DNA from: Nitrospina sp.
Lineage (GTDB): Bacteria > Nitrospinota > Nitrospinia > Nitrospinales > Nitrospinaceae
Reading direction: 5' to 3'
Length of the DNA: 30,107 nucleotides
NCBI GenBank assembly: GCA_004357365.1
Contig: SMVT01000151.1
Coordinates: 1 to 30,107 of the forward strand
The position numbers and the translations under genes were made by a program. The notes under the pieces were generated by a model. It saw only the letters and a list, made by a program, of their open reading frames with translations. It did no database searches and was not told the DNA's origin. Shown one piece after another: positions 16,170 through 23,565 of the stretch. The stretch's first letter is position 1, and every line of letters begins with the position of its first letter.

Positions 16170-17012
16170 TCAATGTGTATCAAATTCATAAATCAGCGCG
16201 AGAAGAATACCCCAATCATCGGATTCATCATTTAATCCGATCGGCACAGCGAGGCCAAATTCCCAATGATGTCCCGGCAAGGACCAAAACACGCCGGGAG
16301 TCAGGTACAGCAGGTTTTCGTGTCCTTCAGGTTCCAATTCATCACTCACCCAACTGAATTCCCCGGAAAATATAATTTCTTTGTTGTAAGGGATAAAAAA
16401 ACCGGAGCTCCAGAAGAATTCGTCATGGATCGTTACCTTGTCGGCAGGGTCGGTGGGTTCCCGTGTCCGGTCCACAAACCCGACACCGATTTGGGTAAAT
16501 ATCTGGCTGTTGTTGCCGGTGAAATCCTTGGCCAGACTGATAGACGGTTCGTATACCGTAAACCCTTCGGTGAGATGCTTGTCGATATCCGCGATGGGGA
16601 ACTCGACTGCGAAATTGAGGGAGGCATGGAAATCCGAACCCCCCATATTCATAAACGCATACTTGGTGGTCAGCGCCAGGTCTCCAGTCCCGCTTCCGGT
16701 GTGGCCGTCTTCCGGATTATGTTGTTGAAACAAAGTCCAATCCAGGCCCAATTGCCAGGAATCGGTAATGCCGTATTCAATGACCAACGGAAGGTGGTAG
16801 CCTTTACCCTCATCGCCTTCGCTATAAGCGCCTTCGAGGAAAATTTGTACTTCCCCCTTACCTTGGGGATAAACCAGTTCCGTTTGAAACACCTCGTTTA
16901 ATAACTGGACATATGTTTTATTGGCATCGGAGTCTGCCCAGGTGGGGGAAATAAACCCTAGAAGACACATTAAAATAATGGGAACAATAAAGGGGATTCT
17001 AATAATTTTCAT
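16170..17012 (-). CDS. Outer-membrane beta-barrel protein, putative transporter (Phenol_MetA_deg-like)
   Basis: 280-residue secreted protein. The signal peptide (MKIIRIPFIVPIILM... ending SPTWA) is cleaved before DSD at about residue 26. The rest alternates polar and hydrophobic residues in strands, for example GEVQIFLEGAYSEG, YHLPLVIEYGITDSWQLGLDW, GDLALTTKYAFMN, FHASLNFAVEFPI and WEFGLAVPIGLND. The YGITDSWQLGLDW and FAVEFPI pattern recalls the family of putative barrel transporters annotated as phenol-degradation MetA-like. The C-terminal strand ends LIYEFDTH, close to but not a textbook beta-signal. AAGGAA precedes the ATG. The substrate is unknown. The truncated porin follows in the same direction. 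Confidence 0.7.
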   Translation of the reverse strand: MKIIRIPFIVPIILMCLLGFISPTWADSDANKTYVQLLNEVFQTELVYPQGKGEVQIFLEGAYSEGDEGKGYHLPLVIEYGITDSWQLGLDWTLFQQHNPEDGHTGSGTGDLALTTKYAFMNMGGSDFHASLNFAVEFPIADIDKHLTEGFTVYEPSISLAKDFTGNNSQIFTQIGVGFVDRTREPTDPADKVTIHDEFFWSSGFFIPYNKEIIFSGEFSWVSDELEPEGHENLLYLTPGVFWSLPGHHWEFGLAVPIGLNDESDDWGILLALIYEFDTH

Positions 17013-17036
17013 TGGGTTTCATTCCTTATTTTTATT

Positions 17037-17048
17037 AGGTTATAACCT
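17037..17048. promoter_or_regulatory. 12-bp palindrome upstream of the barrel gene (possible operator)
   Basis: AGGTTATAACCT is a perfect palindrome centred about 30 bases upstream of the barrel gene ATG (17012, - strand). It includes a TATAAC that could be a -10 box. The location suits an operator, but no regulator is encoded nearby and the match to any known site is not claimed. Confidence 0.3.
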
Positions 17049-17565
17049 CCCAAGACCCACAGAACTAAAAAGTACAAAAACTGTTTATGTAATTTATTTG
17101 GGCTAAAAAATAAAACCGCCTAAATGGGTATACATAACCAAACCTGTAAAAATTGATGGCATTCATAAATCCCCACTGGCCGCTGTTTTTAATTTTCAAG
17201 AATTATAAAACCCCAGCTTTGGGACCGCCCTGAGACCGGTTTTCATAATGCTTGAATTTTATATTTACAATTAGTTCTACTGTAAATGTTACAGCCCCGC
17301 CTGTAAAGAGGAATTTGAAAAAGAAATAGAATGGCCTAAGTGCCCGTTTTACATCGAAATATGGATATCTGACATGCGGATATTTAAAAGGCGATATAAC
17401 CTAATATAAGTGAATAGGTTAGGGGGGCGCGGAGGGGAAAAAGAGTGGAATGGGCCACTTCCGAAGAGGATGACCTGCGGCAGATCTACAAACCCTATAA
17501 TTTTTTTATAAATCAGTTGGTTATAAAGTCTTATGGCCGGTGGGGCGCTGATTATAAAACATTTT

Positions 17566-17592
17566 AAAAAAATTCCTTGAGATGAAGGAATT
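17566..17592 (-). terminator. Rho-independent terminator after cimA
   Basis: Read on the - strand, AATTCCTT and AAGGAATT form a perfect 8-bp stem with a 6-base loop. The descending arm runs straight into a tract of seven T residues. It lies 61 bases past the cimA stop and should end the ApgM-like/lysC/cimA transcript. The stem is AT-rich but the T run is strong. Confidence 0.7.
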
Positions 17593-17652
17593 AGATATTT
17601 TAGGCTCTATTTAAACAACTTCGGCTTACATCGATTGTTTGGGCGTGTTGGG

Positions 17653-19239
17653 TTAGGCCATGGTGCTTTTCCCTTTGGGTATGGCGCTCAACTTATAGAG
17701 GATGCTGTCGATCAGGGCCTGCCAGCTGGCTTCGATGATATCTTCCGAGACGCCGACGGTTCCCCATTTGGAGTCGCGGTCGCCGGATTCCACCAGCACG
17801 CGGATCTTCGCCGTGGTGCCTTTTTTCTCGTCCAGGATGCGTACCTTGTAATCGAACAGGCGGACTTCTTCCAGTTCCGGATAGAACTTGGTGAGGGCTT
17901 TGCGGATGGCTTTGTCGAGGGCGTTGACGGGTCCGTGGCCTTCGGCGGCGGTTATTTCCTGCACCCCGTTGACGCGGATTTTCACCGTGGCCTCGGCGAT
18001 GGGGGCCTCGTCTTCCTGGCGTTTCTCGACGATGACACGGAACCCGATGAATTCGAAATGCTGTTCGCGTTCCCCGAGGGCGTCGCGCATCAGCAGTTCG
18101 AACGAGGCTTCGGCGCCTTCATACTGATACCCGAGTTTTTCCGATGCCTTCAACTGGTCCAGCACTTCCTGGATTTTGGGATCCTTCGAGTCGACGTCCA
18201 GCCCGAATTCCTTCGCTTTTTGCACGATGCTGCTTTTACCCGACAAATCGGACACCAGGATGCGCGTCTGGTTGCCCACCAGTGACGGATCGACATGCTC
18301 ATAGGTCTCGCGGTTTTTCTGGACGGCGGCCACGTGAATGCCGCCCTTGTGCGCGAACGCGCTTTTCCCGACATAGGGCTGATGGTTCCAGTGAGCCTTG
18401 TTGACCAGCTCATCCACAAATGCGGAGAGTTCCTTCAACCCTCTCATGTGTTCGTTGGAGATGCAGTCCATCCCCATTTTCAATTTGAGATTGGGAATGA
18501 CGGACACCAGGTTGCAGTTGCCGCAGCGTTCGCCGTACCCGTTGATGGTGCCCTGCACCTGCCCGGCCCCGGCTTCGACGGCGGTCAATGCGTTGGCGAC
18601 GCCCAGTTCGGAATCGTTGTGGGTGTGGATGCCGAGCGGGGTCTTGCAGACCTTGCGCACTTCTTCGAAAATGGTTTTGATCTCCCAGGGCAGGGTTCCG
18701 CCGTTGGTGTCGCACAACACCAGCCAGTCGGCCCCCGCCGATTCGGCTTCCTTGAGCACCTTGAGGGCGTATTCCGGATTCTTTTTATACCCGTCGAAAA
18801 AATGTTCGGCGTCGAACATCACTTCCTGGGTGTATTTTTTCAGGAAAGTCAGGCTGTCGGACACCATGCGCAGGTTTTCGTCGAGGTTGGTAGACAGGGC
18901 TTCTTTGACTTGCATGTCCCAGCTTTTGCCGAAGATGGTGACCACCGGGGTTTCCGCCTCCAGTAAATGTTTCAGGTTGGGATCGTTGTCCGCCTTGTTT
19001 TTAGGCGAGCGGGTACTGCCAAAGGCCACCAAGCGGGCCTGCTGGAAGGAGGCCGCCTTCACCTTGGTGAAAAATTCCACGTCTTTGGGATTGGACCCCG
19101 GCCAGCCGCCTTCAATATAGTGGATGCCGTTGTCGTCCAACTGGTGGGCGATGCGAATTTTGTCCTCCACCGTAAAGGCGATTTCTTCCGCCTGGGACCC
19201 GTCTCTTAAAGTGGTGTCGTATATTTTGATGTTTTTCAT
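17653..19239 (-). CDS. cimA: (R)-citramalate synthase CimA
   Basis: 528-residue enzyme of the isopropylmalate/citramalate synthase family, long form. It joins pyruvate and acetyl-CoA to citramalate, the first step of the threonine-independent route to 2-oxobutyrate and isoleucine. The DRE-TIM barrel opens with IYDTTLRDGSQ. It carries the metal motif HTHNDSELG and the run GTINGYGERCGNCNL, and AFAHKGGIHVAAV lies in the linker. The last ~120 residues form a LeuA-type regulatory domain (ATVKIRVNGVQEITAAEGHGPVNALDKAI), usually the isoleucine feedback site. The variant GSQAEEIAF and overall length match the CimA subfamily rather than LeuA. I choose ATG 19239; GTG 19245 is two codons upstream. It lies about 20 bases after lysC. 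Confidence 0.93.
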   Translation of the reverse strand: MKNIKIYDTTLRDGSQAEEIAFTVEDKIRIAHQLDDNGIHYIEGGWPGSNPKDVEFFTKVKAASFQQARLVAFGSTRSPKNKADNDPNLKHLLEAETPVVTIFGKSWDMQVKEALSTNLDENLRMVSDSLTFLKKYTQEVMFDAEHFFDGYKKNPEYALKVLKEAESAGADWLVLCDTNGGTLPWEIKTIFEEVRKVCKTPLGIHTHNDSELGVANALTAVEAGAGQVQGTINGYGERCGNCNLVSVIPNLKLKMGMDCISNEHMRGLKELSAFVDELVNKAHWNHQPYVGKSAFAHKGGIHVAAVQKNRETYEHVDPSLVGNQTRILVSDLSGKSSIVQKAKEFGLDVDSKDPKIQEVLDQLKASEKLGYQYEGAEASFELLMRDALGEREQHFEFIGFRVIVEKRQEDEAPIAEATVKIRVNGVQEITAAEGHGPVNALDKAIRKALTKFYPELEEVRLFDYKVRILDEKKGTTAKIRVLVESGDRDSKWGTVGVSEDIIEASWQALIDSILYKLSAIPKGKSTMA

Positions 19240-19261
19240 AATCACTCAACGCCATTGAGGT

Positions 19262-20533
19262 TCATGCCGTGGGCGAGGCGCCGGTAGTGGATTGAGAAAT
19301 CGGCTCCGGCTCCTCGTCCAGCTTGAATGCGCCATGCAGGGCGCGCACCGCCTGCTCGGTCTTCGATTTTTCAATGATACAGGACACCCGGATTTCCGAG
19401 GTGCTGATCATCATGATGTTGATCCCTTCATTGGACAGGGCGCTGAAAATCCTGGCCGCCACCCCCGAATGACTGCGCATGCCCGCCCCGACCACGGAAA
19501 TTTTTGAAATATTCGAATCCGAGGTGACATCCTTGGCCTGTACCGCCTTGCCCTTTTTCTGCATGATCGGCATGGCCTCCTGCAGATTCGTGGTGGCCAG
19601 TGTAAAGGAGATATCGGTGTGGCCCTCGGCGCTCACGTTCTGGATGATCATGTCCACCGAAATGGAGGCGTCGGCCAGCGCGTTGAAGATGTTGGCGGCG
19701 ATGCCCGGCTGATCCGGTACACCCATGATGGTGATTTTCGATTGATCCGTGTCATGCATGACACCGGATACGACCGGTTGTTCCATATCGGGATTCTCCT
19801 CAATGATCCGGGTTCCCTCATCCGTTTCATCGAAGGAGGAGCGGACCACAATCGGCATATTAAAATTGTTGGCAAACTCGACACAGCGGATATGCAAGAC
19901 TTGGGCGCCCAGGCTGGCCATTTCCAGCATCTCGTCAAAGGATACCATATTCAGCTTGCGGGCATTGGGCACGATGCGCGGATCGGCGGTATAGACCCCT
20001 TTGACGTCGGTATAAATTTCGCACACATCGGCGTCCAATGCCACCGCCAAAGCGACGGCGGAGGTGTCGGACCCGCCCCGCCCGAGGGTGGTCACGTCGC
20101 CCATCTCGTTGACCCCCTGAAACCCGGCGCACACCACCACGTGGTTGGTCTTCAGGATATCGAGGGCGCGGCTGGCTTTGATTTCCCGGATACGGGCGCG
20201 GGTATGGGAGCCGTCGGTCAACAGCCCCATCTGCCGCCCGGTCAAGGCCATCGCCGGACAGCCCATACTGTGCAGGGCGATCGAAAGCAGGGCGCTGGAG
20301 ATGCGTTCGCCCGAGGACAACAACAGGTCGGTCTCCCGCCGATTGGGATGGTCGGACAACTCATGCGCCATGGCCAACAGCTTGTCGGTTTCCCCGGCCA
20401 TGGCGGAGACCACCACCAGCACGTCTTTGCCCGCGTCGCGGCTTTTCTTGATTCGCCGGGCGACCTTGCGGATTTTGTCCAGCGTGCCCACGGAGGTACC
20501 GCCGTATTTTTGTACGATCAGGTTGCCGCTCAT
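19262..20533 (-). CDS. lysC: Aspartate kinase
   Basis: 423-residue aspartokinase, which phosphorylates aspartate at the head of lysine, threonine and methionine synthesis. The amino-acid kinase domain opens with VQKYGGTSVG and contains LSSGERISSALLSIAL, the nucleotide-binding GRGGSDTSAVALAVALDA and YTDVKGVYTADPR. Two C-terminal ACT domains, about residues 265-335 (ITIMGVPDQPGIAANIF) and 345-405 (ISVVGAGMRSHSGVAARIF), are the usual site of lysine/threonine feedback. It is a stand-alone kinase with no homoserine dehydrogenase fused. Its start overlaps the stop of the upstream ApgM-family gene by four bases (ATGA) and cimA follows closely. lysC and thrA-type naming vary; lysC is the conventional symbol for this form. 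Confidence 0.94.
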   Translation of the reverse strand: MSGNLIVQKYGGTSVGTLDKIRKVARRIKKSRDAGKDVLVVVSAMAGETDKLLAMAHELSDHPNRRETDLLLSSGERISSALLSIALHSMGCPAMALTGRQMGLLTDGSHTRARIREIKASRALDILKTNHVVVCAGFQGVNEMGDVTTLGRGGSDTSAVALAVALDADVCEIYTDVKGVYTADPRIVPNARKLNMVSFDEMLEMASLGAQVLHIRCVEFANNFNMPIVVRSSFDETDEGTRIIEENPDMEQPVVSGVMHDTDQSKITIMGVPDQPGIAANIFNALADASISVDMIIQNVSAEGHTDISFTLATTNLQEAMPIMQKKGKAVQAKDVTSDSNISKISVVGAGMRSHSGVAARIFSALSNEGINIMMISTSEIRVSCIIEKSKTEQAVRALHGAFKLDEEPEPISQSTTGASPTA

Positions 20534-21735
20534 AATTTTCCATGCAGGAACGCTTCGATCAAAGCGGAGCCGGATTTGAAATGCTCCGACCCGCTCAGCA
20601 CGATTTCCTCGTCGAACCGTTCCACCGCATCCGCCCCCCGGGTCGAGGGATAGGCCACGAACGGAACGGGATCTTTCGTATAGCGCATCAGATTCACCGA
20701 GCTCATGTGGTTCTCCACCATCAGCAGGGTGAGGTCTCCGTTTTCCTCCACCGCATCCAGCAAGGGCCCTGCCACTTCCCGGTCGATATCCTCGATGGTG
20801 AGAATCACGTCGTCGATGTTGCCGTGGAGCGAAGGCACTTCGGCGGTGGCGACGTGCAGAAACACCACGTCGCGGGTGACCAATGCATCCAGCGCCGCGG
20901 TCACTTTGGCCCGGTAATCCGTATCGGGGAAACCGGTTGCGCCCTTTACCTCCGGGGTGTACATCCCGGCGGACTGAGCCATGCCCTTCATCAGCAGGGA
21001 AGCGGTGACCACCGCCCCTTCTTTCCCGACTTTTTCGGCGAAGGCCGGCGGGGTTTCCCGTTGGCCGTTACCGTTGCCCCAGAACCAGACGCTGTTGACC
21101 ACGTCATCGCCATTTTTGGCGCGCGCCTGGTTGAACGGATGATGGTGCAGGATGATCTGCGCCTGGTTCATCAGATAAACCAGTTCCCGGCCTCCTTCGC
21201 CCTGCGGCATATGCTTGCGGATGCCTTCGCCGATCAACTCGTGCGGCGGCATCAGGCGTTCGGGCAGAGACACGCCTTTCATCACCATCAGGTTGTGATA
21301 ACCGGCGCCGGGGTGAAACGTTACCGCGTCCGGTATCTGTTCCTGGAGAGCCCCCAACAGCAGTTGCGCGTTGTCCGCAGACAATTGCCCGGCGGTGAAA
21401 TCCTTCAGAATCATGTCGTTATGGCTGGATTGCAGGATGATGAAATCACAGCACAACGGCATCTCATCGTCCTTCAGCTCCACGCCCAGGGCCCGGGCCT
21501 CGAAGCGTGCCGGGCCGAGGTTGTACCGTGCCGGGTCGTAACCCAGCAGGGACAGGTACGATATCTCGTTGCCAGCCGGCATATCTTCCGGAATCGTGCG
21601 CACGGAACCGCATCGCCCCTGTGCCGCCAACCGGTCCAGGTTGGGGGTATCCGCCAACTGCAGGGGCGTCCGATTGTCTTTTTCGGCAATCGGCTGATCA
21701 CTCAGCCCATTGCACATAAGTACCATATATTTCAT
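20530..21735 (-). CDS. ApgM-family (cofactor-independent phosphoglycerate mutase-like) protein with a degenerate active site
   Basis: 401-residue protein with the overall fold of archaeal-type phosphoglycerate mutases: TPLQLADTPNLDRLA, LSLLGYDPARYNLGPARFEARALGVELK, FTAGQLS, NSVWFWGNG and KDPVPF. Related genes next to aspartokinase genes have been proposed to be alternative homoserine kinases, and this gene is coupled to lysC by a four-base overlap. The active site is nearly erased. The first metal aspartate (family DG) is Asn9, the nucleophilic serine (family AGSD) is Asn56 followed by Glu57, the DxxxH block reads AEVPSLHGN, the DH pair reads NH, and the THT histidine is Tyr352. DNA codons at 21709-21711 and 21568-21570 confirm both Asn. 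The frame is intact and conserved-looking, so it is probably functional but not by classical chemistry. Confidence 0.85.
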   Translation of the reverse strand: MKYMVLMCNGLSDQPIAEKDNRTPLQLADTPNLDRLAAQGRCGSVRTIPEDMPAGNEISYLSLLGYDPARYNLGPARFEARALGVELKDDEMPLCCDFIILQSSHNDMILKDFTAGQLSADNAQLLLGALQEQIPDAVTFHPGAGYHNLMVMKGVSLPERLMPPHELIGEGIRKHMPQGEGGRELVYLMNQAQIILHHHPFNQARAKNGDDVVNSVWFWGNGNGQRETPPAFAEKVGKEGAVVTASLLMKGMAQSAGMYTPEVKGATGFPDTDYRAKVTAALDALVTRDVVFLHVATAEVPSLHGNIDDVILTIEDIDREVAGPLLDAVEENGDLTLLMVENHMSSVNLMRYTKDPVPFVAYPSTRGADAVERFDEEIVLSGSEHFKSGSALIEAFLHGKL

Positions 21736-21778
21736 AGTCTTAGAAGCGATTCAGGTTGGTGAGCGGGGTACAGTTGGA

Positions 21779-21784
21779 ATTATA
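21779..21784 (-). promoter_or_regulatory. Candidate -10 box for the ApgM-like/lysC/cimA operon
   Basis: On the - strand the sequence GCTATAATTCC contains a perfect TATAAT about 44 bases ahead of the ATG at 21735. At 17-base spacing upstream only a weak -35 (TGGAAT, three of six) is present. The resulting leader of about 36 bases is too short for a lysine riboswitch. Confidence 0.45.
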
Positions 21785-22080
21785 GCGTAAATCATCGGGA
21801 ATTCCATGACCAAAGGCCTGAAAAACTCACATTTTTAGCGGGTCAGCGAACCGATTTCACCGTCGAGGACACAGAGGACGAAAGCAGCATGGGACGGGGA
21901 GTACGGGGAAGAAATCATTATAGTTGACCTAATTCATGGGGCGATTTCAAACCACTCTATAAATCGACCCACTACAACGGTCGAGGAAGAACCCCCCCGG
22001 GCCTAATTGATTTACATCCAATGTTATTTTATGCTTGCCTTTATCCGGCTGATCCGTTCCAATTTTAAGTATGTGGTGGG

Positions 22081-22112
22081 GGTCCCGGTCGGGATCCCGG
22101 AGAATCTCCGGG
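22081..22112. repeat. Tandem GC-rich hairpins
   Basis: CCCGGAGA (22096-22103) and TCTCCGGG (22105-22112) are exact inverted repeats around a single A. Immediately before, TCCCG and CGGGA (within 22081-22097) form a second small hairpin. The block is GC-rich inside AT-rich surroundings. It may be a remnant of a dispersed repeat or a structured leader; no T run supports a terminator. Confidence 0.4.
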
Positions 22113-22189
22113 CCGGCTCCCATTATAATACAACACCTTAAAAATCAGTAAGTTATAGGAATTCTGCGTTTTTTATCGTATACTGTTTT

Positions 22190-23565
22190 TTGAGTGGGGA
22201 GCGGGTTGGACGGGAACCCGATCCGTATTTTGAATCGAAACCTGGGGGACAGGATGATCGACCGATTTTTAATCACGTCAAAATAAAACTGTTACAGTCG
22301 GATGAACGGCTGGTACCGGCGCGGATCGATACCGCCTCCTGGCTGGACTGGCGAGTGGGCATCCTGCTGGCCCTGCCGTTTTTCATCGCCTTCGGGTGGG
22401 CCCCCGGCCATTGGCCCGGCGCCGTGAACCCGGGTGGGGCGAATATTGTCCTCCATTTTGCCGGGTATATTACCTCGCGGTATTTTCCTTTTACTGTCTG
22501 TTGACCTCTATCGTGAGCCAACACACCGCGTTCTGGGCGGCGTTGTTCATGGGTCTGGATCCCGGGTTCCTGTACGCGCTGGGTGAGGGGATGCCCTATG
22601 GCATGGCCATCGCCTGGGCCCTCGGTGCCGCCGCCGGGCTGGTCTGGGCGGCGAAGTCGCAGCGATGGATCGTCCCCATGATGCTGTCCGGTCTGTTATT
22701 TTCCGCTTCCGTGAACGCCCATTTCTTCAGCTTGGCGTACCTGCCGGTTCTGTATTTGACTTTCCTTTATCTGAATCATGAAAACCAAAACCATCCGGTG
22801 CGCCAGGGTTTGGCGTGGTTCGTCACCGGAGCGGTGCTGGGCTGTGTTTTTCTTTTCGATCCACACAGCCTGGCTCAGGCTTTTGGAAATTTTATTCAGC
22901 AGACCGCTGGCGGCGCACACAACAATTTCGCCGAAGCGTTTTCTCTGGCGCAACTGCCTTCCATGTTTGATTTGCATATCATGACGGCGGTCTGGTTGCT
23001 GAGCGCCGTCCTGTTGTTCACCGCCAAAGGACCCCATTCCGGTTTCGCGGCGTACTGGTCTTCGCCGTCGACCCGGCCTTATGGCTTTTGCCTGTTTTTG
23101 TGTTTTATTTACGGACTGATGATTTTGACGATGGAGTTCGGTTTGGGGCTGAGGGTGCTGGGCATCGCACCGTACGCCGGTTTCTGTCTGCCGATGGTTT
23201 ACCTGGGCCTGGCCGGGGTGCTGGAGCGCGGCGGCTTCATGCAGGAACGATCGCACCGTTTCGCCGCGGCGTTGTTTTTAGCTTCCCTGACCTTATTTTC
23301 CTATCCGTCGATACAGGCGATGTTGAGGAATGGGTTGGACAACCAGTATCTGTGGGCCGTACTGCTGTTCTGGATGGTCTGCCTCGCCCTGCTCTGGCAA
23401 TTACCCGCGATACGCAGGATCGAATACCGCCGCGCCACCGCTGTCGTCCTGTTGCTGTTGGCCGGATTTTTTCTGACCGGACACGACCACCCGGTGTGGA
23501 AGAAAAACGGGTCTGTCGAATCCCCGCCTCAACTGACCCAGGTCACCGGGAATTCCTACGAGTAA
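22190..23565 (+). pseudogene. Frame-disrupted polytopic membrane protein gene
   Basis: Two overlapping frames together look like one gene. Frame A (22190-22504, TTG start, 104 residues) supplies an N-terminal tail and a first membrane helix (VGILLALPFFIAFGWAPG) and stops at 22502. Frame B (open from 22396, stop 23565) carries the rest: about nine further hydrophobic helices such as FWAALFMGLDPGFLYALG, MLSGLLFSASVNAHFF, GLAWFVTGAVLGCVFLF and AVLLLLAGFFLTG. The switch must lie around 22440-22505. The N-terminal tail also lacks a good start. The layout resembles membrane glycosyltransferases of the ArnT/PMT type, but the acidic first-loop motif is not seen, so the family is uncertain. GTG 22513 could start frame B alone. 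Its last 10 bases overlap the convergent GH57 gene. Confidence 0.6.

Larger units (their letters stand above)
17013..17652. other. AT-rich intergenic region between the barrel genes and cimA
   Basis: 640 bases, clearly richer in A+T than the flanking genes and without a supported gene. It holds a 12-bp perfect palindrome, AGGTTATAACCT at 17037-17048, just upstream of the barrel gene start. It also holds an inverted repeat TAACCTA/TAGGTTA (17397-17403 and 17415-17421) and the cimA terminator at 17566-17592. Many TATAAA/TTATAA-like words make promoter calls here unreliable. Confidence 0.5.
21736..22189. other. Intergenic region between divergent genes
   Basis: 454 bases without a supported gene, between the start of the lysC operon (-) and the disrupted membrane-protein gene (+). 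It contains a candidate promoter for the operon, a run near 21857-21882 (GTCGAGGACACAGAGGACG) that recalls short repeats scattered in many genomes, GC-rich hairpins at 22081-22112, and a TATACT at 22179-22184 on the + strand. Confidence 0.5.

Noticed and set aside
17417..17427. GGTTAGGGGGG also found at 27408-27418
   Set aside because: Many 11-base matches are expected by chance in 30 kb, and the flanks do not agree.
19619..20653. + strand open frame of 344 codons opposite lysC
   Set aside because: lysC motifs on the - strand are complete; this frame shows no domain and no ribosome binding site.
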